37,279 bases of DNA. Origin: Bradyrhizobium sp. GTDB lineage: Bacteria; Pseudomonadota; Alphaproteobacteria; Rhizobiales; Xanthobacteraceae. The stretch lies in contig NZ_JAUYAN010000274.1 in assembly GCF_030693485.1 (NCBI RefSeq), forward strand, positions 1 to 37,279, written 5' to 3'. Positions 8,534 to 16,974 of this stretch are shown piece after piece. Within the stretch, counting starts at the first letter, position 1; each line of letters begins with the position of its first letter. The position numbers and the translations under genes are program-made. Below the pieces are notes generated by a model. It ran no database searches, was not told the DNA's origin, and worked only from the letters and a program-made list of their open reading frames with translations.

Positions 8534-9556
8534 CTACAGCGCCAGCAGTCCCGCTTCGCCATCTTCCGCGGCGAACGCCAGCTGCGTGCCCTTGGCGTTC
8601 CAGGCCAGGCCTGCGACCTGCGCGCCGCCGTTCTTGCGCACCAGGATTTCCGCGCCGTCGGTCAGCCGCGCCATCAGCACGGTGCCGTCGCTGTAGCCAG
8701 CCGCCAGGATATCCTGCTTCGGATGGCAGGCGACCGCGGAGACGCGCGCCCGCAGCGGCGCCAGCATCGCGGGCTCCTTGCCCATCGGGCCGTCCTTGCT
8801 GCCGAACGGCCAGATGATCACGGAATCGGCGCCTGATGTCGCCAGGCCCTTGCCGCCGACGCTCCATGACAGCGAGCGCACGCGGCCGGGATAGCCGGTC
8901 ATGCGCATGTGCCTGGTATCGGCGAGCCGCCAGCCATGCAGCGCCGGCTCATGCATCGCGGTGACCAGAAATTTGTTGTCGGGGCTGAAGATGACACCGA
9001 GATGCGAGCCGGCCCATTCCAGCACTTCGGCGTTGGCGGCCATGTTGGGAAACCACAGCGTCACGCCGTTGTAATGCGCGATCGCGAGCCGCAGCCCCTT
9101 CGGCGCGAATGCCAGGCCGCCGACGGTAGACGGCACGTCAAATGATTTTTCCTCGCTCTTGCCGCCGCGGACGTAGGCGGTCTTGCCGGCCGACCAGGCG
9201 ATGGCGCCGTCGGGATGGACCGCGACATTGTCGATCCAGCGCCGCTTGGCGTCGGTCGCGAGCAGCGTGACCTCGCCCTTTTTGTCGAGCGCCACGACCT
9301 TGCCATCGTCACCGCCCATCACGATGCGGGCGCCATCGGTCGCGGCGCACAGGATGCCGCCGCGGTGGACCGGAGCCAGCGATATCTCGCCGTCAGAGGT
9401 CGCCAGCGCCACGCTTTCCTCAGCGCCGATGAAGGCCGCGATGTCGCCGAGAAAGTGCACCGAGGTGACGGGCATGCCGATCGCGAGCGGGCGCACCCGG
9501 TCGGTGACCGAGACGATGGAAGCGGCATTCTGGCCGGGATCGAACTCTTTCATCAC
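8534..9556 (-). CDS. WD40-repeat beta-propeller protein, no signal peptide, translationally coupled to COG0523 GTPase
   Basis: 340 aa with repeating VHFLGD..AAFIGAEESVALATSDGEI / VAVHPDGAIAWSAGK / VIFSPDNKFLVTAMHEPALHGW / LSWSVGGKGLATSGADSVIIWPF / VACHPKQDILAAGYSDGTV blades; ATGA overlap with the upstream gene. Confidence 0.88.
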   Translation of the reverse strand: MMKEFDPGQNAASIVSVTDRVRPLAIGMPVTSVHFLGDIAAFIGAEESVALATSDGEISLAPVHRGGILCAATDGARIVMGGDDGKVVALDKKGEVTLLATDAKRRWIDNVAVHPDGAIAWSAGKTAYVRGGKSEEKSFDVPSTVGGLAFAPKGLRLAIAHYNGVTLWFPNMAANAEVLEWAGSHLGVIFSPDNKFLVTAMHEPALHGWRLADTRHMRMTGYPGRVRSLSWSVGGKGLATSGADSVIIWPFGSKDGPMGKEPAMLAPLRARVSAVACHPKQDILAAGYSDGTVLMARLTDGAEILVRKNGGAQVAGLAWNAKGTQLAFAAEDGEAGLLAL

Positions 9557-10611
9557 GTGGTGATACAGCCTTCGAAGCCGTCACGGATCATCTGCTCGGG
9601 CAGCTCCCGGCCGATGAAGACGAGGCGGCTCTCGCGCGCTTCGCCGTCCTTCCAGGCACGCTGGTGGTCGCCTTCTAGCATCATGTGGACGCCCTGAAAC
9701 ACGTAACGGTCGTCATCGTCGGTGAAGGCGAGAATGCCTTTCGAGCGCAAGATCTTCTGGCCCTCGCTGGCGACCAGGTTCTGCAGCCACGGCATGAATT
9801 TCGTCGCATCGAGCGGCTTGTCGGACCGCAGCGACAGCGATTGCATGTCTTCGTCGTGATAGTGCTTCAGGCCACCATGGCTGTGGCCATGATCGTGAGC
9901 ATGATCGTGTCCGTGATGATGATCATGGTCGTGACCGTGGCCGTCACCGGCATCGAGAAATTCCGGCTCGATTTCGAGAATGCGGTCGAGATCGAACGCG
10001 CCGCGCTCCAGCACGTCCGACAGCGCCACCTGGCAGCGCTCGGTGCGGTGCAGTTTGGCGTAGGGGTTGATGGCGCGGATCCGGGCCTCGACTTCGGCCA
10101 GTTCGGCCTTGGAGACGAGATCGGTCTTGTTGAGCACGATGACGTCGGCGAAAGCGATCTGGTTCTTGGCCTCGGGCGCGTCTTTGAGCCGGTCGTTCAG
10201 CCATTTGGCGTCGGCCACCGTCACCACGGCGTCGAGCCGGGCGTGCTTCTGCACGTCCTCGTCGACGAAGAAGGTCTGCGCCACCGGCGCCGGATCGGCG
10301 AGGCCCGTAGTCTCGACGATGATGGCGTCGAACTTGCCCTTGCGCTTCATCAACCCGTCGAGGATACGCACGAGGTCGCCGCGCACGGTGCAGCAGACGC
10401 AGCCATTGTTCATCTCGAACACTTCTTCGTCTGCGCCGATGATCAAATCGTTGTCGATACCGATCTCGCCGAATTCGTTGACGATGACGGCGTATTTCTT
10501 GCCGTGGTTTTCCGAAAGGATGCGGTTGAGCAGGGTGGTCTTGCCGGCGCCGAGATAGCCCGTCAGCACGGTCACGGGAATTTTTTGGGACGAAGGTTCA
10601 GTCATAGTCAC
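9553..10611 (-). CDS. COG0523/CobW-family GTP-binding protein, putative zinc metallochaperone
   Basis: TVLTGYLGAGKTTLLNRIL (Walker A), NNGCVCCTVRGDL (CXCC), ETTGLADPAPV, NKTDLV; internal His-rich run GHGHDHDHHHGHDHAHDHGHSHG. Confidence 0.95.
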   Translation of the reverse strand: MTMTEPSSQKIPVTVLTGYLGAGKTTLLNRILSENHGKKYAVIVNEFGEIGIDNDLIIGADEEVFEMNNGCVCCTVRGDLVRILDGLMKRKGKFDAIIVETTGLADPAPVAQTFFVDEDVQKHARLDAVVTVADAKWLNDRLKDAPEAKNQIAFADVIVLNKTDLVSKAELAEVEARIRAINPYAKLHRTERCQVALSDVLERGAFDLDRILEIEPEFLDAGDGHGHDHDHHHGHDHAHDHGHSHGGLKHYHDEDMQSLSLRSDKPLDATKFMPWLQNLVASEGQKILRSKGILAFTDDDDRYVFQGVHMMLEGDHQRAWKDGEARESRLVFIGRELPEQMIRDGFEGCITT

Positions 10612-10665
10612 TCCGGAGGGGCGGTATTTCGCGCTGCTCTGCCGGCGGCAGGGAGGGCCCCTGCC

Positions 10666-11538
10666 CTAATTGGCGAGCGCACTGGTCAGGGCCTTTATAT
10701 TGTGCCTGACCATATCAATGTAAGTGGGGGCGTCGCCCTTTTCGGCCGTCAGGCTGTCGGAATACAGCGTTCCGCCGACCTTGGCGCCGGTCTCGGCCGA
10801 TATCCGCCGGATCAGCCTGCTATCGCTGATGTTTTCGAGGAAAACCGCCGGGATTTTCTGGGTCCTGATCTGGGTGATGATGCGGGCGATGTCGCGCGCG
10901 CTGGCCTCGGATTCGGTGGAAACGCCGAGCGGCGCCACGAATTCGATGCCATAGGCTGACGCCAGATAGCCGAACGCATCATGGGTCGAGATCACCTTGC
11001 GGCGGTCTTGCGGGATCTGCGCCACCGCCGCCCGCATCTCGCGGTCGAGCGCGTCGAGCTTTTCGAGATAGGTTTGCGCGTTGCCGCGATAGAACTCGGC
11101 CCCGGCGGGGTCGGCGGCGGCCAGCGCGTCGCGGATGTTGGTCACGTATATCTTGGCATTGGCGGCCGATTGCCAGGCGTGCGGATCGGCATGGGAGCCG
11201 AGCTTGCGCGGCGCGATGCCCTTGGTCGCAATGGCGATGGTTGGTTTCTTGCCCGAGGATTTCACCAGCCGCGACAGCCAGCCTTCGAAGTCGAGGCCGT
11301 TGACGATGACGAGCCTGGCATCGGCAATCTTCTTTGCGTCGGCCGCTGTCGGCGTATAGACGTGCGCGTCGCCGTCGGGGCCGACCAGCGTCGTGACATC
11401 GACGCGGTCGCCGCCGACATTGCGGACGAAATCGCCGAGGATCGAAAAGCTGGCGACTACGTTGAGGCGATCCTGCGCGTGGGCGGGAAGTGCTGCGGTG
11501 ATCAACGCGAAACAGCCGAGCCAGAATAGTCGTCGCAT
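10666..11538 (-). CDS. metal (zinc) ABC transporter substrate-binding protein, cluster A-I / AztC-like
   Basis: Signal peptide MRRLFWLGCFALITAALPAHA; RLNVVASFSILGDFVRNVGGDRVDVTTLVGPDGDAHVYTPTAADAKKIADA..., SHADPHAWQS, STHDAFGYLASAYGIEFV. Confidence 0.92.
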   Translation of the reverse strand: MRRLFWLGCFALITAALPAHAQDRLNVVASFSILGDFVRNVGGDRVDVTTLVGPDGDAHVYTPTAADAKKIADARLVIVNGLDFEGWLSRLVKSSGKKPTIAIATKGIAPRKLGSHADPHAWQSAANAKIYVTNIRDALAAADPAGAEFYRGNAQTYLEKLDALDREMRAAVAQIPQDRRKVISTHDAFGYLASAYGIEFVAPLGVSTESEASARDIARIITQIRTQKIPAVFLENISDSRLIRRISAETGAKVGGTLYSDSLTAEKGDAPTYIDMVRHNIKALTSALAN

Positions 11539-11541
11539 GAT

Positions 11542-12411
11542 TTACGCCTCCAGATGCCGGCGGGGAAACATCTGCCGGAACAGGCCGCTGACGGTGCCGA
11601 ACAGGACCGAGCCGATATACAGCACCGCCGCCACCAGGATGATCGCAGGCCCCGAAGGCACCTTGGTCTGGAACGACAGCACCAGCCCCGCATAGCCCGA
11701 CACGATCGCGCTCGCGACCGCGATGCAGATCATGCCGGTGATGTCGCGCGACCAGAACCGCGCGATGCCGGCGGGCAGGATCATCAGCCCGACCGCGAGC
11801 AGAGTGCCGAGCGCGTGAAAGCCGTTGACGAGATTGATGACCAAAAGGGCCAGAAACGCCAGATGCGCCGGCGCGCCAGCGCGGCTGACGGTGCGCAAGA
11901 ACACCGGATCGACGCATTCGATCACCAGCGGGCGAAAGATCACCGCCAGCACCAGCAGCGTGATGGTGGCATTGAAGGCGATCACCAGCAGGGTTTGGTC
12001 GTCCATGGCGAGGATGTTGCCGAACAGCACGTGCAGGAGGTCGATGTTGGTGCCCTTGATGGAAACGATGGTGACGCCGAGCGCCAGCGACACCAGATAG
12101 AAGGTCGCCAGCGAGGCGTCTTCCTTCAGCTCGGTGTTGCGCGCGACCAGCCCGGCGAGGATGGCGACGGTAAAGCCCGCGATCAATCCGCCCGCGGTCA
12201 TCGCGAACAGGCTGAGGCCGGACAGCAGGAAGCCGATCGCCGCCCCCGGCAGGATGGCGTGCGCCATGGCATCGCCGACCAGTGACATCCGCCGCAGCAT
12301 CAGGAACACGCCGATCGGCGCGCCACCCAGCGACAACGCGATCACGGCGGCCAGCGCCCGGCGCATGAATTCGAATTCGGTGAAGGGCGCGATCAGCGCG
12401 TCATAAATCAT
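11542..12411 (-). CDS. metal (zinc) ABC transporter permease (ZnuB/AztB-like)
   Basis: 289-aa polytopic protein; FMRRALAAVIALSLGGAPIGVFLMLRRMSLVGDAMAHAILPGAAIGFLLSG typical of the ABC-3 permease family. Confidence 0.93.
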   Translation of the reverse strand: MIYDALIAPFTEFEFMRRALAAVIALSLGGAPIGVFLMLRRMSLVGDAMAHAILPGAAIGFLLSGLSLFAMTAGGLIAGFTVAILAGLVARNTELKEDASLATFYLVSLALGVTIVSIKGTNIDLLHVLFGNILAMDDQTLLVIAFNATITLLVLAVIFRPLVIECVDPVFLRTVSRAGAPAHLAFLALLVINLVNGFHALGTLLAVGLMILPAGIARFWSRDITGMICIAVASAIVSGYAGLVLSFQTKVPSGPAIILVAAVLYIGSVLFGTVSGLFRQMFPRRHLEA

Positions 12412-12414
12412 CGC

Positions 12415-13173
<759 letters not shown>

Positions 13174-13175
13174 GC

Positions 13176-13358
13176 TCACCTCATCGCCATCCAAACCACG
13201 GCCCACAGGCCGGCGCTGACCGTAAGCGCTGCCCCCAGTCGGGCCAAAACCGTCATGCGCAGGATCGACCAGGGCGCCGCCTGCGCCGGATGCGGCGACG
13301 ACGGCCCGTGGCTATGGGCGTGGGGATGTGCGTGGTCGTGAGAATGCGCATGAGTCAT
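13176..13358 (-). CDS. 60-aa His-rich single-TM microprotein, first gene of zinc operon
   Basis: MTHAHSHDHAHPHAHSHGPSSPHPAQAAPWSILRMTVLARLGAALTVSAGLWAVVWMAMR; stop 2 bp before the ATPase start codon, directly downstream of the Zur-box-like palindrome. Confidence 0.7.
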   Translation of the reverse strand: MTHAHSHDHAHPHAHSHGPSSPHPAQAAPWSILRMTVLARLGAALTVSAGLWAVVWMAMR

Positions 13359-13365
13359 GAGAAAA

Positions 13366-13385
13366 CGTTATAATATAACATAACG
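13366..13385 (-). promoter_or_regulatory. Zur-box-like operator
   Basis: cgttataatataacataacg: arms cgttat/ataacg form an inverted repeat; resembles alphaproteobacterial Zur boxes of the GTTATgtTATAACATAAC type, and sits immediately upstream of zinc uptake genes. Confidence 0.75.
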
Positions 13386-13398
13386 GGTGTCCACGGAG

Positions 13399-13599
13399 GG
13401 TTTTTGAGGCCGTGGATTCATTAACGTCCAGCGATAGCCGTATTGATGCGCGCTGGATGAGGGCAAGGTAGTTGACAGCGAGCTTGTCGTGGCAAGTTGC
13501 AACGCACCGACACCGTTGATCTTGTTGAAGGCTCCGGTTTGGTAGCTTGAACCACGCGCCGGGCAACGCCATCAACCCGCAGAGGCTATGGCAGCCCAT
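13399..13599 (-). pseudogene. C-terminal remnant of an IS5-type transposase
   Basis: Minus-strand frame reads ...GAWFKLPNRSLQQDQRCRCVATCHDKLAVNYLALIQRASIRLSLDVNEST..., resembling the IS5-group transposase C-terminus (R.ATRYDKLA.NFLA...ASIRLWL..NEST); no N-terminal or catalytic part present. Confidence 0.7.
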
Positions 13600-13638
13600 C
13601 AGGCTCTTGCCGCGCCGCCGACCTGGGCGGCGACATTT

Positions 13639-14343
13639 TCAAAGCCGAAGGTAGGTGTATCCTTCTTTTTTCTGAAGGCGGCTGATCTCCGCAATACCCG
13701 AAGGTACCAACACGGCCTCAGGTACCACGGCACGTGTATCGATCTGCTGGCGCGTCAATGTGTTGGTGCATACGCGAAACTCAACCCCGCGAGCACGCAA
13801 TTCGCGTAGCGCGCCAATGTAAGGTTGCCCTTCAGTATCCTGCGCCCCCTGAAGGAGGAAATTGATCCCATCGCTATGAGCGACGACAACGACCTGCAGA
13901 TTTGGCTCGGCGTCGAGATGGTTTTTCAACGTACGCAAGTTCGCCTTGACGTGATTGCCTCCGGCGAGGTGATAAACGATGCGAGTACCCTGCGCGGTCC
14001 CCGCGCTGGATTGTGCATTCCAGGGTTGCGCCAGCGCGAGCCACCCGACGATCAGCAACGCGGCGATTCCGGGAGTCGCCGCCAGACAGAATCCCAGTGA
14101 CCGCGAGGTGGCCTGTTGCGGCGCGGCTGCAAATTGAGCCTGCACCGCCTCTCGCAATCGTAACGGCGCCTTCGCAGGTTCGCAGGCGCGGGAGATCGCT
14201 GTCCGCAGTGTCTGGACGCCAGCTATTGCGGCACTGCACCTGGGGCACTCCTGCAAATGCGCCTCCACTGCGAGCGCGCTTTGCAGATCAAGCTCGCCAT
14301 CAATATAGGGGCTCAACAGGCGATTGAGTTCGGCGCATTTCAT
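13639..14343 (-). CDS. anti-sigma factor: N-terminal zinc-binding (zf-HC2) domain, TM, C-terminal periplasmic DsrE-like domain
   Basis: Start at 14343: MKCAELNRLLSPYIDGELDLQSALAVEAHLQECPRCSAAI (HxxxCxxC ZAS motif); TM GIAALLIVGWLALA; then GTRIVYHLAGGNHVKANLRTLKNHLDAEPNLQVVVVAHSDGINFLL...; ATGA overlap with the sigma gene. Confidence 0.88.
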   Translation of the reverse strand: MKCAELNRLLSPYIDGELDLQSALAVEAHLQECPRCSAAIAGVQTLRTAISRACEPAKAPLRLREAVQAQFAAAPQQATSRSLGFCLAATPGIAALLIVGWLALAQPWNAQSSAGTAQGTRIVYHLAGGNHVKANLRTLKNHLDAEPNLQVVVVAHSDGINFLLQGAQDTEGQPYIGALRELRARGVEFRVCTNTLTRQQIDTRAVVPEAVLVPSGIAEISRLQKKEGYTYLRL

Positions 14344-14900
14344 GTTCCGGTCTCCCTTGGTCTGACGCGCTCGGCGATCAAGCCCTGAAGCAGGCGGCGC
14401 GCCCGCGACAGGCGAGACATCACGGTGCCGATCGGCGTCCCGACGATGTCGGCGATCTCCTGGTACGAGCAACCTTCGATTTCCCTCAAAACCAACACTT
14501 CATGAAAGTCGCGAGGCAAGGCGCCGAGGCATTGCCGCACCATCTCGCTTTCGGCGCGCGCGATCACGGCGGCCTCGGGGTTAACCGGCAGGGTAATCAC
14601 CGCCCCGGCTGCAAGCATCTCCGCGTCATGGCGCTGTTCGTCAAAGTCCTCGGCGGGGCCGGGCAGATGCTCGCGTTGCCGAAGCTCGTAGCAGGCGTTT
14701 CGGACGATGCGCAGCAGCCAGGGTCTGGCATTATCGCCGCGCAGCGAGCCGAAAAACCTCCATGCACGCAAATAGGCCTCCTGGACTGCGTCCTCGGCAA
14801 GTCCGTCATTCTTCGCCAGCCATCGCGCAAGATTGTAGGCAGCATCGAGGTGCGGCAGCATCAGCCGCTCGAATCGCTCGCGCTCCCAGTCGTCGTGCAT
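14340..14900 (-). CDS. ECF RNA polymerase sigma factor
   Basis: Start at 14900: MHDDWERERFERLMLPHLDAAYNLARWLAKNDGLAEDAVQEAYLRAWRFF (sigma2) ... LPRDFHEVLVLREIEGCSYQEIADIVGTPIGTVMSRLSRARRLLQ (sigma4). Confidence 0.95.
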   Translation of the reverse strand: MHDDWERERFERLMLPHLDAAYNLARWLAKNDGLAEDAVQEAYLRAWRFFGSLRGDNARPWLLRIVRNACYELRQREHLPGPAEDFDEQRHDAEMLAAGAVITLPVNPEAAVIARAESEMVRQCLGALPRDFHEVLVLREIEGCSYQEIADIVGTPIGTVMSRLSRARRLLQGLIAERVRPRETGT

Positions 14901-14937
14901 AGGTTCCTCCTGATACAGGATCGGCCGGCAATCAATC

Positions 14938-14980
14938 TTATTCCCGGAACCATCGGGAATAAACGCTCGACGGCACCGGT
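14938..14980. promoter_or_regulatory. divergent ECF-type promoter pair (mirrored GGGAATAA elements)
   Basis: TTATTCCC (14938-14945) and GGGAATAA (14955-14962) face outward; each is followed 13 nt later by CCGRT (CCGAT toward sigma gene, CCGGT toward DsrE gene). Confidence 0.55.
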
Positions 14981-15050
14981 AGGACACAATGGGACGGGGG
15001 TCGACCTGACGTTCCCGCTTCGTTTCGAGGAAATCCAAGGAGAACCGATC

Positions 15051-15488
15051 ATGAGGAAATCTCTCGTCGCCGCCGCTGCTGCGCTCGCGTTGACCGCCAT
15101 GGCAACTGCCGCCGTCGCCGACAATGCGGTCGGGCCAGACAAGGTCGTCTATCACGTCAACAACACGGAGTTGCAGGCTTCCGATGCGCTGCGCAACATC
15201 GGCAATCACCTGGAAGTTAACCCGAAGGCGAAGATCGTCGTCGTAACCCATGCGCGCGGCGTCGACATGCTGTTCAAGGACGCAAAGGACAAGAACGGCA
15301 ATGCATACAGCGCCGGGATCGCGGAACTCAAACTGCAAGGAGTGCAATTCGACATCTGCCAGATCACCCTGCGCAATCGCAAACTGGAGAAGGACCAGTT
15401 CGTATCCGAGGCGACGTTCGTGCCCTCAGGCGTGGCCGAGATCACACGGCTGCAGCAGCGCGAAGGCTACGCATACCTCAGACCTTGA
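15051..15488 (+). CDS. secreted DsrE-like protein, paralogue of the anti-sigma C-terminal domain
   Basis: Signal peptide MRKSLVAAAAALALTAMATAAVADNA; PDKVVYHVNNTELQASDALRNIGNHLEVNPKAKIVVVTHARGVDMLFKDAKDKNGNAYSAGIAELKLQGVQFDICQITL...VPSGVAEITRLQQREGYAYLRP. Confidence 0.88.
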   Translation: MRKSLVAAAAALALTAMATAAVADNAVGPDKVVYHVNNTELQASDALRNIGNHLEVNPKAKIVVVTHARGVDMLFKDAKDKNGNAYSAGIAELKLQGVQFDICQITLRNRKLEKDQFVSEATFVPSGVAEITRLQQREGYAYLRP

Positions 15489-15741
15489 TCCAGGTCGTCG
15501 CTCAGACGTAGTGGCTGGACCGGTCGCCCTTCGCCACTCCGTAATTCGGCAGCCACAATTCTGGGACGTCTGCTTGGACCGAAATCCGAAGCGTCCGCGC
15601 TGGGCTCTTGTGCCAATTGTTTCGTACTCTCCTGCCACATCGCGTCATTTCGCGGCGACACAGCGACGCAGTCGCTTTCGGAGTGGAAGCAGACATTCAG
15701 CGAACCGTGCTGACAGCACCGTATTTATGAGTACGCAGTGC

Positions 15742-16239
15742 CTACGGCTTGCCGATCGCCATCGCGATCGCCGCCGCCAGGAACGGGAACGGCAGCGACA
15801 CCGCCGCGCGGAACCAGACGAAGCGCTCCGGCATGAACGGGATTTCCCACAGGATCAGCCGCTGGAAGGCGAACAGCGCCCAGGCGGTCACATAGGCGAT
15901 GACCTGCGGCGGACCCGCGCCGGCCTTCATGGCGACCGCGCCCAGCGAAAAGCCGATCACCGGGCCGCCCGGCGTGGCGGCGCCGGCGACGGTGGCCATC
16001 AGCACGCCAAGCCAGCCCGAATCGGGCCCGAGCCAGCCGGTGATTACTTCGGAGGGAATGACGGCAGCGATATAGCCCGCGCCGATCACGCCGAGCGCGA
16101 TGCGCGGCACGATGTTGATGAAATCCAGCGTGCCTTCGCGCATCGACGAGACCAGCACGGGGCGGCCGCGCTGAAAGGACATGAACCCGAGCACGGCGAC
16201 CGAACCCCACAGGATGATGTCGACGATCAGCGCGCTCAT
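15742..16239 (-). CDS. half-length permease (COG0701/YraQ-type), C-terminal partner
   Basis: Start 16239: MSALIVDIILWGSVAVLGFMSFQRGRPVLVSSMREGTLDFINIVPRIALGVIGAGYIAAVIPSEVITGWLGPDSGWLGVLMATVAGAATPGGPVIGFSLGAVAMKAG...; ATGA overlap with preceding gene. Confidence 0.8.
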   Translation of the reverse strand: MSALIVDIILWGSVAVLGFMSFQRGRPVLVSSMREGTLDFINIVPRIALGVIGAGYIAAVIPSEVITGWLGPDSGWLGVLMATVAGAATPGGPVIGFSLGAVAMKAGAGPPQVIAYVTAWALFAFQRLILWEIPFMPERFVWFRAAVSLPFPFLAAAIAMAIGKP

Positions 16240-16838
16240 GGCGGTGCGCCCTTCGGATAGAGCCTGATATAGACGAAGCGGCCGAGCGCGCCGGCCAGGA
16301 TCGGCAGCGGCAGCGAGATCACGATGCGCCACAGCGTGAAGTCGGTGCCCATGATCGGCAATTCCCAGACGATGGCGCGGCCATAGCCGATCAGGGTCCA
16401 GCTCACCACCATGGCGATGGCGGCGCCGAAATCGGCGCCGACCGTGAGCAATGCAGCCGCCACCGGATAGACCGTAAACGGTCCGCCCGGCAGGATCGCG
16501 CCGAACGCGGTGCCGATCAGCAAGCCCTTCAGGCCGGAATTCGGCCCGAGCGCACGCGACACCTTCTCGTGCGGCAGGATCTCGGCGATGAAGGCGCCGA
16601 GCAGGCAGCCTGCCAGCACGCGCGGCAGGATGCCGCCGAACAACTCCAGATCGCTGAAGAGAATCTGCAGCACGCCGTCGGCGCCGTCGCGGCGCCAGAC
16701 CAGCACCACGCAGACCGCGACCAGCACGGCGAGGAAGATCATCGACCAGCCGATCGGCTTGCGGATGCGTCCGGGACGCGGCGCGGTGTCCGCGGCGTCG
16801 TCGGCCGGCGCCGGGTCTTTCAGGGGGAGTTCTGCCAA
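16236..16838 (-). CDS. half-length permease (COG0701/YraQ-type), N-terminal partner
   Basis: MAELPLKDPAPADDAADTAPRPGRIRKPIGWSMIFLAVLVAVCVVLV...VSRALGPNSGLKGLLIGTAFGAILPGGPFTVYPVAAALLTVGADFGAAIAMV. Confidence 0.8.
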   Translation of the reverse strand: MAELPLKDPAPADDAADTAPRPGRIRKPIGWSMIFLAVLVAVCVVLVWRRDGADGVLQILFSDLELFGGILPRVLAGCLLGAFIAEILPHEKVSRALGPNSGLKGLLIGTAFGAILPGGPFTVYPVAAALLTVGADFGAAIAMVVSWTLIGYGRAIVWELPIMGTDFTLWRIVISLPLPILAGALGRFVYIRLYPKGAPP

Positions 16839-16869
16839 GGCAATCGGTCTGGGAGGTGAAAAGGCTGAA

Positions 16870-16900
16870 CCTGCTTAAGTCTTGACCTGCTTAGTCTTGA
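16870..16900. repeat. two-copy tandem direct repeat upstream of permease pair
   Basis: CCTGCTTAAGTCTTGA (16870-16885) followed immediately by CCTGCTTAGTCTTGA (16886-16900). Confidence 0.8.
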
Positions 16901-16974
16901 CGGCACAGCGAAGCAAACGGAACGACAGCGCAACCCCATGCGTGGCCCGTGGGTAGCCATGCGCAGGCGCGGGT

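Noticed and set aside
9685-10959. 424-aa plus-strand ORF opposite the COG0523 and SBP genes
   Set aside because: Antisense shadow of well-supported minus-strand genes; no domain recognised.
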